A stretch of DNA of 40,571 bases from an uncultured bacterium (GTDB lineage Bacteria > Desulfobacterota > Binatia > HRBIN30 > CADEER01): assembly GCA_902826395.1 (NCBI GenBank), contig CADEER010000027.1, forward strand, positions 1-40,571. Direction: 5' to 3'. Below the pieces are notes generated by a model. It made no database searches. It was given only the letters and a program-made list of their open reading frames with translations, and was not told where the DNA came from. Below, piece after piece: positions 1-9,233 of the stretch (positions are counted from its first letter, which is position 1; the number at the start of each line of letters is the position of its first letter). The translations under genes and the position numbers were made by a program.

Positions 1-31
1 GTACGTGTACGGTCACTGATCTTTCGTTTTC

Positions 32-124
32 CGACAGTCTCGGAGGGAGAGGGGATCCTTTGCGGTTCGGGCTCGAGAAACTGTTCGCATCTCCTTTTAC
101 GACAGTCCCGGAGGGAGAGGGGAT
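32..124. repeat. Pair of 25-bp direct repeats at the 3' end of the ABC transporter gene
   Basis: Two nearly identical 25-bp copies (one mismatch) occupy 32-56 and 100-124. Each reads CGACAGTC, then T or C, then CGGAGGGAGAGGGGAT. The second copy overlaps the last codons of the ABC transporter gene, whose TAA is at 97-99, so the repeat supplies the C-terminal residues SPLPPGLS. The first copy lies just beyond the stop. The pattern looks like a small dispersed intergenic repeat that has invaded a gene end. The window edge prevents seeing the rest. Confidence 0.6.
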
Positions 125-1944
125 TTCTGCGCATCTCCCGTCATCGCCATCAGGCGGAACTCTTCGACGTTGCGCGACAGCTCGTCGAAGGTGCCGGTGG
201 CGCGTACCCGGCCGTCGAGGAGGAAGGCGATGCGGTCGAAGCCGCGTACGCTGTTCAGCCGATGCGTGACCGCCACCAGCGTGGCGTCGCGCAGATCGCT
301 GCGCAACGCCGCCAGGACCTCGGCCTCGGTGCGCGGATCGAGCGAGCTGGTGGCCTCGTCCAGTATCAGGACTCTCGGCCGATGATAGAGAGCGCGGGCG
401 ATCCCGACCCGCTGCCGCTCCCCTCCCGAAAGTCGAATGCCGCGATCGCCGACGGTCGTACTCAAACCCGCGGGCAGCGATCGCACCAGATCGCCCAGCC
501 GAGCGCGCTCGAGCGCCACGCGCACTGCGTCCGCGTCGATCTCGGCGTCGGCGATGCCGAAGGCGACGTTGCGCAGCAACGTGTCCTCGACGAGATGCAC
601 CTCTTGCGGGACATAGCCGAGCTGATGCCGCCAAGGCTGTAGACAGCTCGCCAGCGGCCGCCCGTCGATCTCGACCGCACCGCGGTCGGGTTCGAGCAGG
701 CCTACCAACAGGCGGACGATCGAGCTCTTGCCAGAACCAGTCGGACCGACGATCGCCAGCGACTCTCCGCAGGCGATGCTGAGATCTACGTCGGCGAGCA
801 CTGCCTTGGGCTGATCCGGATAGCTCAGCGACACGCCGCGCAGCTCGACGCGATCGCGGAAGCTCAGCGGCTCGGCGCCTCGCCCTTCAGGCAGTGCCTG
901 CCCTTCGATCTCGGCGAGGTCGCGCCGCAATTGATCCACGCCGGGGCGCGCGTGGCGGATGGTGTGCACGTGGTAGAGGATGCGGTTGGCCGAGGGAATG
1001 ACGCGGAAGCCGGCGTAGGCGAACAGGCCGAGCAGCGAGATCGTGCGGGCGCTCGACGCGCCGAGCAGGATGAGCGCGATCGTGACCACCAGCGCACCGC
1101 AGATGAACAGCGTCTCGACGATGATGCGCGGCAGTGTCGAGGAGAAGGTCTCGAGTGCGCTGACCCGCGCGAAGCCGTTCCAGGTCTCGGCAAATTGGCG
1201 AGCAAAGCTCTCGGTCCGACCGAGCACGACGATCTCGTCGACGGCGCTGAGCGCCTGCGTCTGCTGGCGCATCGAAGCGGCGCTCAACGCGTGCGATCTC
1301 TCGCCCAGCCGCGATGAGAGACTGCGCATACCGGCCACAGTGATACCGCCGATCACCAGCAGGGCGGCGGTCGCGGCCAACGTGACGACCGGGGAGGCGA
1401 TGATCAGAACGGCGACGATCGAAGCGAAGATGATCGCCTCGGTGAAGATGTGCAGCATCGCCGATACCACCATCCCGAATACCACCCCGGCCACGCGTTG
1501 CGTCGTGTGGACCATGTCGGCCGAGTTGCGTGCGGCGTGAAAGAGATACGGTGCGCGCAGGTATCCCGTGAGCATCCGCACCGACAGATTGGCGGCCGTG
1601 CGCGCCGAGGCGGTCGCCTGCGCGTATTCCGTCACCGCGAACAGGGCGCTCTTGATCAGGTAGAAGAGAAACACGATCACCACGATCACCAGCGAGAAGC
1701 GCTTCGGCTCGGCGCTGGCGAAGCCGTTCAACAGGTCGCCGAACAGAGGCAGCCCGGCCAGACTCCGCGGGTCGGCCAGCGCCGCGACCAGCACGAAGAT
1801 GCCCATTGCACCGACGACTTCCGTCATGCTGGTCAGTGCGATCAACGGCACGAGCCGCAGCCAACGGCGGCGATCCGCCGGCGTCAGCAGCGAGTAGCAA
1901 TCGCGAACGTAGTCCCACATCCCCGCCGCCTCACTCGTCGGCAT
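97..1944 (-). CDS. ABC exporter, probable lipid-linked oligosaccharide flippase (PglK/MsbA-like)
   Basis: A 615-residue half-transporter with the fused exporter layout: an N-terminal membrane domain with about six hydrophobic segments (residues ~25-320), then a nucleotide-binding domain. Walker A GPTGSGKSS, signature LSGGE, Walker B VLILDEATSSLD and the switch histidine in VTHRL are all present, so it should be an active ATPase that works as a homodimer. It is last in a four-gene overlapping operon with WecA-like, STT3 and ALG1-like genes. By analogy with PglK, I infer that it flips the lipid-linked glycan to the periplasm. Two starts are possible: ATG at 1944 overlaps the previous gene by 14 bp, and ATG at 1920 leaves a 10-bp gap behind a GAGG-like stretch. 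The last codons lie inside a dispersed repeat. A lipid or peptide exporter is the alternative. Confidence 0.85.
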   Translation of the reverse strand: MPTSEAAGMWDYVRDCYSLLTPADRRRWLRLVPLIALTSMTEVVGAMGIFVLVAALADPRSLAGLPLFGDLLNGFASAEPKRFSLVIVVIVFLFYLIKSALFAVTEYAQATASARTAANLSVRMLTGYLRAPYLFHAARNSADMVHTTQRVAGVVFGMVVSAMLHIFTEAIIFASIVAVLIIASPVVTLAATAALLVIGGITVAGMRSLSSRLGERSHALSAASMRQQTQALSAVDEIVVLGRTESFARQFAETWNGFARVSALETFSSTLPRIIVETLFICGALVVTIALILLGASSARTISLLGLFAYAGFRVIPSANRILYHVHTIRHARPGVDQLRRDLAEIEGQALPEGRGAEPLSFRDRVELRGVSLSYPDQPKAVLADVDLSIACGESLAIVGPTGSGKSSIVRLLVGLLEPDRGAVEIDGRPLASCLQPWRHQLGYVPQEVHLVEDTLLRNVAFGIADAEIDADAVRVALERARLGDLVRSLPAGLSTTVGDRGIRLSGGERQRVGIARALYHRPRVLILDEATSSLDPRTEAEVLAALRSDLRDATLVAVTHRLNSVRGFDRIAFLLDGRVRATGTFDELSRNVEEFRLMAMTGDAQKSPLPPGLS

Positions 1945-3202
1945 CGGCGCACCCGAGTAGCGGCGCCGTTCGCTCGCGCCACTCCTGCTGCCAGCTCGGC
2001 AGCTCCGCCGCCCGCAGCCGTTGTCGCATCTCGACCAGCACGCGCGGCGATTCCACCAGCAAGTGTCGCCACGCCGTCGCCAGATCCGCCGCGGTCGTGA
2101 AGAGGAATGCGTTCTCGCGATCGCGCACCACCTCGCGCAGGCAAGGCCCGTAGTCGAGCACGCAAGTCGGCAGCGCGGCGCCCATCATGTCGGCGAGCTT
2201 CATCGGCAGATCGACGCCGGACGACGAGCGGTGGAAGCACAGCCCGAGATCCGCGGCGGCGAGCAGACGCGCGTAGTCGCCCTCCGCCAGCCACACGGTG
2301 CGAAAGACGACGCCCGGCACGCCGGCGGCGGCAAAGCGCCGTTCGTACTCGGCGCGCAACGGACCGCGGCCCGACACGACGACGATCAGCTTCGGTCGGT
2401 TCGTCTCTGCACCGGCGCGCGCCCAGATCTGCAGCGCATCCTGCAGGAGCGAGAAGTCCTCGTCGGCGCTCCAGCTCGTCGCACTGACCAGCAGCGCTGC
2501 ACGCCCGTCGAGCAGTTCCTCGCCCGCCGTCGCCGGCAGATCGAGGATAGGCATAATGCCGCGCCTGAGGCGGTCGCGATCGGCCGCTGCGACGTGCATG
2601 AAGGTGGCGGCGGGCCGGTCGCGGAAGACCACCGCATTGATGCCGCAGAGCTCGGCGAGTCTCTCCCGCATCGCCTCCGAGACGCAGAGATGATCGCTGG
2701 CGCGCCGCGCCATCGCTCTCTCGAGCAAGCCGGCGACTCTGACCGCGGCGCCGTCGCGATCGCGGCGCAGGCCGAGCATGGTCCAGCCGAAGTTGTGCCA
2801 GTCGATGATCAAGGGCACGCGGTGGCGACGGCAGAGACTCAGCACGATCGGCAGAATGTGCACCGCCGGAGGGTTCTGCACCAGCACCGCTTCGGGTGCC
2901 GACACGGTCAATGCCGCCGCGACGTCGCGCGAGTCGCGCAGGAGTCTGAACACACCAGCGATCACACCGCGGCGCCCTTCTCCCGCCGACGCGCCGAGAG
3001 CGTGAACACGGATCGCATCGTCGTTTGGCCAATCGTCGAGCGGCGTTTCGACATACGCCAGCACGTCGACGGCGGCGCCCGCCGCGGCGAGACACTCCGC
3101 ATGCCGCTTCATGCGAGGGCTGCGCGCCAGATCGCCGAGCACGATGACGGCGAAGCGCCGCCGCGTCGTGTCGCCGCAGCGCGCGACGGCTGCCGCACTC
3201 AC
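1931..3202 (-). CDS. ALG1-like glycosyltransferase (GT33-type, beta-mannosyltransferase-like)
   Basis: A predicted 423-residue GT-B glycosyltransferase. Motifs match eukaryotic ALG1, which adds the first mannose to chitobiosyl-PP-dolichol: GDLARSPRM at 23-31, QNPP at 109-112, DWHNFGW at 134-140, and near the C-terminus SSGVDLPMKLADMMG followed by an LREVVRDRENAFLF acceptor/donor region. The open frame extends upstream to 3589, but that part is an Arg-rich shadow of the STT3 gene. The GTG at 3202 is chosen because it overlaps the STT3 stop as GTGA and starts just before the conserved GDxxRSPRM region. I infer that it extends the polyprenyl-PP-linked sugar made by the WecA-like enzyme on the cytoplasmic face. 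The actual donor (GDP-mannose in ALG1) cannot be read from the sequence. Confidence 0.85.
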   Translation of the reverse strand: MSAAAVARCGDTTRRRFAVIVLGDLARSPRMKRHAECLAAAGAAVDVLAYVETPLDDWPNDDAIRVHALGASAGEGRRGVIAGVFRLLRDSRDVAAALTVSAPEAVLVQNPPAVHILPIVLSLCRRHRVPLIIDWHNFGWTMLGLRRDRDGAAVRVAGLLERAMARRASDHLCVSEAMRERLAELCGINAVVFRDRPAATFMHVAAADRDRLRRGIMPILDLPATAGEELLDGRAALLVSATSWSADEDFSLLQDALQIWARAGAETNRPKLIVVVSGRGPLRAEYERRFAAAGVPGVVFRTVWLAEGDYARLLAAADLGLCFHRSSSGVDLPMKLADMMGAALPTCVLDYGPCLREVVRDRENAFLFTTAADLATAWRHLLVESPRVLVEMRQRLRAAELPSWQQEWRERTAPLLGCADADE

Positions 3203-5874
3203 CAGAGGATTCTCCAGGTGATCACTTCGCCGGCGGGCCCACTCCGCCGATCGAAGGGCTCGAATCGATCGAGGTGCTCGTCGCCGAGAAACAACAGGCG
3301 GGTCGCGCTGGAGCGCAGCACCTCGACGTCGCCGACCAGGACGCGCCGCTTCTCGAGATCGACGAGAACGCTTTCGATTCCGTCCGCCGATCCCTCGATC
3401 ACGCGCATGCGGTCCGGCGCCGGCACGACGATCCACCGCGGCCTCACTTCGCGTTCGCCGCCGTCGCGCCCGCGCACGATCAATCGCGCAGCGGCCGCGT
3501 CCGCGATCGGCGCGGACACGGCGACCAGAGTCTCTCCACTCGGCTGCGGCAGCTCGATAGGGCAGCGCAAGATGCTGTCGCCGTCGCACGGCTTCCAGCG
3601 CAGCGTCGCATAGCGCGGCGCCCGCGGCCGCGGCGTCGCGGCCGCGGCGATTGCGGCCGCGGCTTTCTCCTCGTCGATTCCGAAGTACGCGGCGAGAAGT
3701 GCCGAGCGATTAGGGTCGCCGGCGGCGGACGCGGCGAGAAAGCTCCAACTTCCGAACTGCCGCCAGCCGATCGACTTGCCGAAGTCGGCGGGCAGGACCA
3801 GGTAAGCAGGTGCCGGTTCGCAGTGCGTCGCCTGCAGCACCGCCGTGCTCTGGTCGCGCGACAGGCCAAGCGCCTCCAGTCGCTTCTCCGCCGCCGGCCG
3901 CGGCAGCGACGCCATCTCTACGATCACGGCCTGCGCGACCCCGTCGGAGACGCCGGCGTCGAGCAAGCGCCCAAACGCGCCAAGCCGGCCCTCGGGCTCG
4001 GGCAGCGCATCGGACCCGCAATTGAGCATTCGCAACAGGCCCAGCATTTCGGTTTCGCTGTCGGCGCTGAGCGCGCGCGCGAACCAGTAGTGCACATGAG
4101 TACCCAGCGTGCCGCCGTCGGAGAGCACGCGTCGCTCGGCGGTGTGCTTCACGAAGTATCCGTAATCCCACCAGGTGTTGACGATCGACTCCGGCGGCGT
4201 CTCGTCGCGCAGCTTGGTGAGCGCACCATGCCAGTTGTCGTTCATGATCGGCATGTAGGTGCGCGCTACCCTTTCGCCTCGCGCCACCGGCGGATAGAGC
4301 GCGGCCAACAGGGCGAACAGAATCGCCGCGGACAGCGGTGGCGAAGCCCAGGATTGGCGCTCGACCCATTGATACAGCCGCCCGACCGCGACCGCGCAAA
4401 GAACACCGAGCGGCTGTGCCAGGATGATGAGAAAGCGCGTGCCGCGGAACGACAGCAGCAGGCCGGCCATGAACCAGAAGATGATCATCGCCCCCGCCCC
4501 CTGGTCCTCGAGCGGACTGTCCCGATCGGCGAGGAAGGCACCGACGGCGACCGCCAGCGGCAGGATCAGCAACAGTGCCAGAGTCCACGGGTCGATGCTC
4601 TGGTAGCTGAGAAGATAGCGATACAGCAGGTTACCCCCGATGAGGATCGCGAAGTGCCACGGTTGCCAGTTCGAGCGCGGCAGCATGAGCAGGATCAGAC
4701 CCAGCCAACCGACGAAGAAGTAGACCGGGCCCGACATCGACTGCGCCACCGCGGCCAGATTGGGCTTGCGCAACTCGCCGACCGTCTCGAAGACACTCGG
4801 CCAGTGCATGGAGATCTGGTCGCCGACATCGCTCGGACTGCCCTCGATGGCGCGCGTCACCTGCGAGACGAGGGTCGCGGCGCCGGACAACGGGCTGGAC
4901 TCGGCGCCGACCGCCAGGGTGGCGAGCGTAGCGGCCACCAGATAGCCGCCGAGCAGCAAAGCCGCGGTCTCGAACGCGCCCCTGTCGCTCTCCCCGCCGG
5001 GGCGGACACCGTGCAACAGGCGGCGCACGCTCCAGAGCAACACGTACGCGGCGAAGCCGAGCACGATGATGCCGGAGGTCAGGAACCAGCCGCGCCAGAT
5101 CGCCGCGTGCAGCCCGGTGACGGCGGCGGCGACGAGGACGTAGAAGGCGCGTCGCGAGCGCTTCTCGGCGTAGATCGCCTCCACCGCCGCCCAGATCTCG
5201 AACAGCGGCAGGACGATGTTCCAGATGTCGTTGTCGGCGGCGAACGTGCGGTAGAGCACGGCCGAGTTGACGCTCACCAGAATCGCACACGTCGCACCGC
5301 CGATGGCGCCGCCAAAGCGTCGGCCGAGCCAGAACGCCGGCAGCATGCCGATCAGCGCAACCGCGAACGACATGTAGAAAGCCGATAGGCTCAGCGGCAC
5401 ATCGGGAGAGAACACCGTGAGGAGGCGATGCGTGAACGCCAGCGCCTGCACATGGAACGACGAAGCGTAGCGACTGATCGTGCCCACCGGGGCCAACGTG
5501 AAGTCGTCGCGACAGGCGCCGTCGACGATGGAATCGCAGGGCGTGCCGCTGCGCAGCACGTTGCGGGCGGCGCGCAGCCACACGAAGCTGTCGAAGCCTC
5601 CGCTGTAGGGAACGCGATCACCGCTCGGCGTCTCGAACGAGAACGCCGCCTGTTGGCGTTCGACCTCGTCCCGCAGACGATCGTTGAAAGCCGCGCGGTT
5701 GGCGGCGATCCAGCGCTCGACCTCCGCCGCGCCGCCGCCGACCTCGGCCGCGATCTGCGCGCGCACCGCAGCCGCTGCGCTGCCCCGCACTCCGTCGATC
5801 TCGAGCGGCAGCAGCCGCACCCATCCGACGAGGACGAGGACCGCTGCGAGCAGGCCGAGCGGTACTAACTTCAT
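3199..5874 (-). CDS. STT3/PglB-family oligosaccharyltransferase
   Basis: A protein of 891 residues with an N-terminal membrane anchor, about a dozen further hydrophobic segments, and a soluble periplasmic C-terminal domain. OST landmarks are visible in order: an acidic residue in the first loop (GGFDSF, D95), the metal-binding DND at 214-216, a TxxE motif (TVGE, E367) in the fifth external loop, RGTRF at 477-481 (lipid-phosphate arginine region), and the acceptor-sequon-binding WWDYG at 568-572 followed by DGGTLG. A later stretch (AYLVLPADFGKS, then WSFLAAS) resembles the PglB region after WWDYG. These point to en bloc transfer of a glycan to asparagine in N-X-S/T. The start overlaps the WecA-like stop (ATGA). 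It is longer than Campylobacter PglB (about 710) and closer to archaeal AglB length. Between the membrane anchor and the first motif there is an extra charged region (residues 30-85). Confidence 0.93.
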   Translation of the reverse strand: MKLVPLGLLAAVLVLVGWVRLLPLEIDGVRGSAAAAVRAQIAAEVGGGAAEVERWIAANRAAFNDRLRDEVERQQAAFSFETPSGDRVPYSGGFDSFVWLRAARNVLRSGTPCDSIVDGACRDDFTLAPVGTISRYASSFHVQALAFTHRLLTVFSPDVPLSLSAFYMSFAVALIGMLPAFWLGRRFGGAIGGATCAILVSVNSAVLYRTFAADNDIWNIVLPLFEIWAAVEAIYAEKRSRRAFYVLVAAAVTGLHAAIWRGWFLTSGIIVLGFAAYVLLWSVRRLLHGVRPGGESDRGAFETAALLLGGYLVAATLATLAVGAESSPLSGAATLVSQVTRAIEGSPSDVGDQISMHWPSVFETVGELRKPNLAAVAQSMSGPVYFFVGWLGLILLMLPRSNWQPWHFAILIGGNLLYRYLLSYQSIDPWTLALLLILPLAVAVGAFLADRDSPLEDQGAGAMIIFWFMAGLLLSFRGTRFLIILAQPLGVLCAVAVGRLYQWVERQSWASPPLSAAILFALLAALYPPVARGERVARTYMPIMNDNWHGALTKLRDETPPESIVNTWWDYGYFVKHTAERRVLSDGGTLGTHVHYWFARALSADSETEMLGLLRMLNCGSDALPEPEGRLGAFGRLLDAGVSDGVAQAVIVEMASLPRPAAEKRLEALGLSRDQSTAVLQATHCEPAPAYLVLPADFGKSIGWRQFGSWSFLAASAAGDPNRSALLAAYFGIDEEKAAAAIAAAATPRPRAPRYATLRWKPCDGDSILRCPIELPQPSGETLVAVSAPIADAAAARLIVRGRDGGEREVRPRWIVVPAPDRMRVIEGSADGIESVLVDLEKRRVLVGDVEVLRSSATRLLFLGDEHLDRFEPFDRRSGPAGEVITWRILW

Positions 5875-6974
5875 CCGTCCCCTTCCGCCGCCGCTTCCAC
5901 GACAGCGGGCGGCCGGCTGCGGCGATCCAGGTGACGCGTCGCCAGGAACGCGCTGGCCGCCGCCAGCCCCACCAGCAGCGACTTGAACGGACCGCGCGCC
6001 AGGACGGTGAGAAAAGCGAACGCCGAGAATGCGGCGCAGCAGCCGTACAGAAACAGCACGGCGCCGCGCGCCGTGAAGCCGGCGCGCAGCAGGCGGTGGT
6101 GGATGTGGTCGCGATCGGCGCGCACGATCGCCGCGACCCCCGAGACCAACCAGCGCCGCACGACGGCGTAGGACGCATCAGCAATCGGCAAGCCCAGCGT
6201 CAGCAGCGGCACCGCGACCACGACCGCCGCGGCGCCCTTTTGTAGAGACTGCACGGACAGGACGGCAATCGTGAAGCCGAGGAACAGACTCCCGGAGTCG
6301 CCGAGAAAGATCGAAGCGGGGGGGAAGTTGAAGGCGAGGAATCCGACGAGGCAACCGGCCAGGGTCGCCCACAGCAGCAGCGCATCGGTGCGCTGCTCGA
6401 CGGCGGCGACGCCGAGCAGGGTCAGCGCGGCAATCAGCGCAACACCGGCGGCGAGACCGTCGAGACCGTCGATCAAATTGAACGAATTGGTAATGACGAC
6501 GATCCACAGCAGCGTGGCGATCGGCGCGAGCATCCCGAGCTCGATGTGTCCGCCGGTGAGCGGATTGGTGATGGCGCCGAAGCCGTAGCCGCCGGCCATG
6601 ACGAGGCCGGCGACGCACGACTGCACGACGACCTTGGCGAGCGGCCCGATCCCAATCACATCGTCGACGATGCCCAGCGCGAGCATCGACAACGCCGCCG
6701 GGACGATCCACGGCAAGGCGCCGGCGTGCTCCGCGAGCGGCCCCAGCGCGCCGGGCGATATCCTCGCGACGATGGCCAGCGCCATCGTGAAGGAGGCGGC
6801 GACCGCAATACCGCCCAACATCGGCACCGCACGGCTGTCACCGTGATGGTCGCCGTGCTTGTCGAGCACGCCCAGACGCCGCGCCGACCAAGCCACCAGC
6901 GGCGTCGTCGACAGCGCCAGGAAACAGCCGATCAGCGCCAGGCCAAAGGCGGCAACGCCAACCGACTCTGCCAA
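5871..6974 (-). CDS. WecA/TagO-like polyprenyl-phosphate sugar-1-phosphate transferase
   Basis: A 367-residue multi-pass membrane protein of the glycosyltransferase 4 (MraY/WecA) family. Catalytic signatures are present: the VDD pair at 103-105, [12 protein letters not shown] around 166-177, [13 protein letters not shown] near 225, and the cytoplasmic HIHHRLL near 300. The family transfers HexNAc-1-phosphate from a UDP-sugar to undecaprenyl phosphate; WecA uses UDP-GlcNAc. As first gene of the four-gene glycosylation operon it probably starts the lipid-linked glycan. A GlcNAc start would suit an ALG1-like second enzyme. The start codon at 6974 is TTG, 18 bp after the thiolase stop. The stop overlaps the STT3 start as ATGA. 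It could also feed cell-wall or O-antigen polymers. Confidence 0.9.
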   Translation of the reverse strand: MAESVGVAAFGLALIGCFLALSTTPLVAWSARRLGVLDKHGDHHGDSRAVPMLGGIAVAASFTMALAIVARISPGALGPLAEHAGALPWIVPAALSMLALGIVDDVIGIGPLAKVVVQSCVAGLVMAGGYGFGAITNPLTGGHIELGMLAPIATLLWIVVITNSFNLIDGLDGLAAGVALIAALTLLGVAAVEQRTDALLLWATLAGCLVGFLAFNFPPASIFLGDSGSLFLGFTIAVLSVQSLQKGAAAVVVAVPLLTLGLPIADASYAVVRRWLVSGVAAIVRADRDHIHHRLLRAGFTARGAVLFLYGCCAAFSAFAFLTVLARGPFKSLLVGLAAASAFLATRHLDRRSRPPAVVEAAAEGDG

Positions 6975-6992
6975 CGCAACGACCTCGGGCGC

Positions 6993-8216
6993 TCAGCGCA
7001 ACCGCTCGACGATCGTCGCGATCCCCATGCCCCCTCCGATGCACAGCGTGGCGAGACCGGTCGAGGCATCGCGGCGCTCGAGCTCGTCGAGCAGAGTCCC
7101 GATCAGCATCGCGCCGGTCGCGCCGAGGGGATGTCCGAGCGCGATCGCGCCGCCGTTCACGTTGACCTTGTCGGGCGGAATGTCGAGATCGCGCATCACC
7201 TTCAGCGGCACGACGGCAAAGGCTTCGTTGATCTCGAAGAGGTCGATGTCGCCGACGGTCATGCCAGCCTTGGCGAGGGCGCGTTCGCTGGCGGGGCCCG
7301 GCGCCGTCAGCATGATCACGGGCTCGGCGCCGCGCGTAGCGGTGGCCAGGATCCTGGCGCGCGGCTTCACGTCGTGCTCGCGCACGTAGCGCTCCGACGC
7401 GAGCGCTACGGCGGCGGCGCCGTCGACGATGCCGGAGGAATTGCCCGCGGTGTGCACGTGATTGAGCTCTACTCCCGGATAGCGGAGGTGCACGCGTTCG
7501 CGCAGCGTGCCCTTGCCGACCGGCGGCTGGAAGTCCATCGCCGGCGCGAACGACGCCTTCAATCCCGCCAACCCTTCGAGGCTCGTCTCGGGGCGCGGCA
7601 GCTCGTCTCTCTCGAGCAACACGTTGCCGTCGAGATCGACGACCGGCACGACGCTCTTGAAGCGCCCTTCCGCGACGGCGCGCTGCGTGCGCTGCTGGCT
7701 TTCCCACGCGAAGCGATCGCACTCCTCGCGCGAAATTCCCTCCAGCGTGGCGATCAGGTCGGCGGAGATTCCCTGCGGCACGATCGGGTGCAGCTCGATC
7801 AGATGTGGATTGGCGCCGTCGATGCCACCCGGATCGGAGCCCATCGGGATACGCGACATCGACTCGACTCCGCAGCCGACGACCAGATCCTGCATGGCGC
7901 TGGCGACTCCCATCGCCGCGAAGTTGACCGCTTGCAGACCGGAGCCGCAGAAGCGGTTGAGCGAGACCCCCGTCACCTCGTTGGGCCAACCGGCCGCCAG
8001 CGTCGCGAGGCGCCCGATGCAGGCGCTCTGCTCGCCGTGCTGCTGAACGCAACCCGCGACGACGTCCTCGACGTCATTCGGATCGAGGCCGCAGCGCAGC
8101 AATCCGTTCAGCGCCTGACCGAGCAGCTCCTGCGGATGGACGCCGGCCAGCGCTCCGGAGGCCTTGCCCTTGCCGCGCGGCGTGCGAACCGCGTCGAGAA
8201 TGTATGCGACTGCCAT
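6993..8216 (-). CDS. Thiolase family protein (acetyl-CoA acyltransferase)
   Basis: A 407-residue thiolase. It has the nucleophilic cysteine in NRFCGSG (C90), the [15 protein letters not shown] histidine block, and the second catalytic cysteine in the C-terminal TLCIGGGMG motif. It should cleave 3-ketoacyl-CoA with CoA or run the reverse condensation in fatty-acid or steroid/aromatic catabolism. An in-frame codon lies 30 bp further upstream, but ATG at 8216 is preceded by GGAGGAG at good spacing and begins the conserved [15 protein letters not shown], so it is preferred. It lies 18 bp upstream of the glycosylation genes on the same strand. That may mean shared transcription without shared function. 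Confidence 0.93.
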   Translation of the reverse strand: MAVAYILDAVRTPRGKGKASGALAGVHPQELLGQALNGLLRCGLDPNDVEDVVAGCVQQHGEQSACIGRLATLAAGWPNEVTGVSLNRFCGSGLQAVNFAAMGVASAMQDLVVGCGVESMSRIPMGSDPGGIDGANPHLIELHPIVPQGISADLIATLEGISREECDRFAWESQQRTQRAVAEGRFKSVVPVVDLDGNVLLERDELPRPETSLEGLAGLKASFAPAMDFQPPVGKGTLRERVHLRYPGVELNHVHTAGNSSGIVDGAAAVALASERYVREHDVKPRARILATATRGAEPVIMLTAPGPASERALAKAGMTVGDIDLFEINEAFAVVPLKVMRDLDIPPDKVNVNGGAIALGHPLGATGAMLIGTLLDELERRDASTGLATLCIGGGMGIATIVERLR

Positions 8217-8289
8217 GGCTCCTCCAGCGGACTGAGTGCGGCACACCTAACCGCGTTGCCGGGAGAACCACAAGACGGCGCCAAGGAGG

Positions 8290-8327
8290 CGAGGTCCGCC
8301 GCCGCGCCGTAGCGGCGGCGGACCTCG
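8290..8327. terminator. Strong hairpin between PF10118 gene and thiolase
   Basis: There is a perfect 16-bp inverted repeat: the arm at 8290-8305 begins CGAGGTCCGCC, the loop GCCGTA is at 8306-8311, and the complementary arm is at 8312-8327. It lies 57 bp past the stop of the minus-strand hydrolase gene and before the thiolase ribosome-binding site. No T-run follows on the minus strand, so it is a terminator or 3' mRNA stabiliser rather than a textbook intrinsic terminator. The remainder of 8217-8383 shows a short GGCGATCGCC palindrome and nothing else I can support. Confidence 0.65.
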
Positions 8328-8383
8328 TGTCGGGGGGGACGGCGATCGCCCGGGGGACGGTCGATCGCCGGGTCGAACGCTTT

Positions 8384-9196
8384 TCAGGCAGTCGCAGCGA
8401 TCTCGTTGAGGTGGGCGTGCGCCATGTCGAGGTCGTCGATCTGATTGGGATGGAAATCGCGGCGGAAGTAGATGCGAAATCCATCGCGGATGGCGCGCCG
8501 CATCTTGCCGCCGTCGCGGCGCTCGAGGTCGCGCAGCATCCGCTTCGCCTGCTCCTTGCTGATGCCGTCCTGTCGCAGCAACATGCGCGTGCCCGCCACC
8601 GTCCAGCCGAGCAGCGTCGCGGTCGCGATCAGAAAGCCGGCGATGCGCAGGGCGTAGCTGGGATTGGTCGCGCGCAGCACGTCGAACGCGACCGCCTTGT
8701 GCTCGATTTCCTCGATCGCGTGCCAGGCGATCAGACGGCGCATCACCGGGTGAGCCTCGTGCATGCGGGGATTCTCGAGCGCGAAGGCACCGAGCGTCGC
8801 CGTGTAGTGTTCGGCCCCGGCGGTGACCGAAAGTCGGAGCGACGCCGGCAGATACTTGGTGTGCCAGGCGACGAACTTGCGAAAGCTGCGCAGGAAGCCG
8901 TCGATCCTGTAGCCCTGCGCCCGCATGGTCGCGAAGTACCGCTCGTGCTCGTGCGCATGCCACCCTTCCTGGCCGGCAAAGCCCTTGATCTGGGCGCGCA
9001 GCTCGGGCGACTCGATGCGATCGACGTGATCCATGACCGCGCGTACGAAGAAGCGCTCGCCGTCGGGGAACACCAGGTTCAGCCCGTTGAAAATGTGGGT
9101 CTGCATGGCGTTGTCGCCGAACCAATGCTGCGGGACGCCCTCGAAAGGCAGGTTCACCTTGCGCACCGGAATTTCATGCTGGGCCGTGTCGCTCAT
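8384..9196 (-). CDS. Predicted metal-dependent hydrolase (PF10118 family)
   Basis: A 270-residue protein of the family annotated as predicted metal-dependent hydrolase. The His/Glu content is arranged like a ferritin-type diiron site: GQEGWHAHEHERY around 90-102, AEHYTATL near 140, and HAIEEIEHKAVAFD near 180. A hydrophobic hairpin follows (FLIATATLLGWTVAG). The name comes from database convention; the residue pattern equally suggests a diiron oxygenase-like fold, and no substrate is known to me. The start is well defined by AAGGAGA upstream of ATG 9196. It stands alone between two intergenic regions and is preceded by an imperfect 20-bp palindrome. Confidence 0.8.
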   Translation of the reverse strand: MSDTAQHEIPVRKVNLPFEGVPQHWFGDNAMQTHIFNGLNLVFPDGERFFVRAVMDHVDRIESPELRAQIKGFAGQEGWHAHEHERYFATMRAQGYRIDGFLRSFRKFVAWHTKYLPASLRLSVTAGAEHYTATLGAFALENPRMHEAHPVMRRLIAWHAIEEIEHKAVAFDVLRATNPSYALRIAGFLIATATLLGWTVAGTRMLLRQDGISKEQAKRMLRDLERRDGGKMRRAIRDGFRIYFRRDFHPNQIDDLDMAHAHLNEIAATA

Positions 9197-9233
9197 GGTC
9201 GAATCTCCTTCGCTCCTCGGGAAACGGGCTCAA

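Noticed and set aside
3203-3589. N-terminal extension of the ALG1-like frame
   Set aside because: The extra residues are Arg-rich, overlap the STT3 gene and lie upstream of a GTGA-coupled start.
3274-5388. A 704-residue open frame on the plus strand opposite the STT3 gene
   Set aside because: It is Arg/Gln/His-rich with no domain and is typical of antisense frames in GC-rich genes. The minus-strand STT3 motifs are intact.
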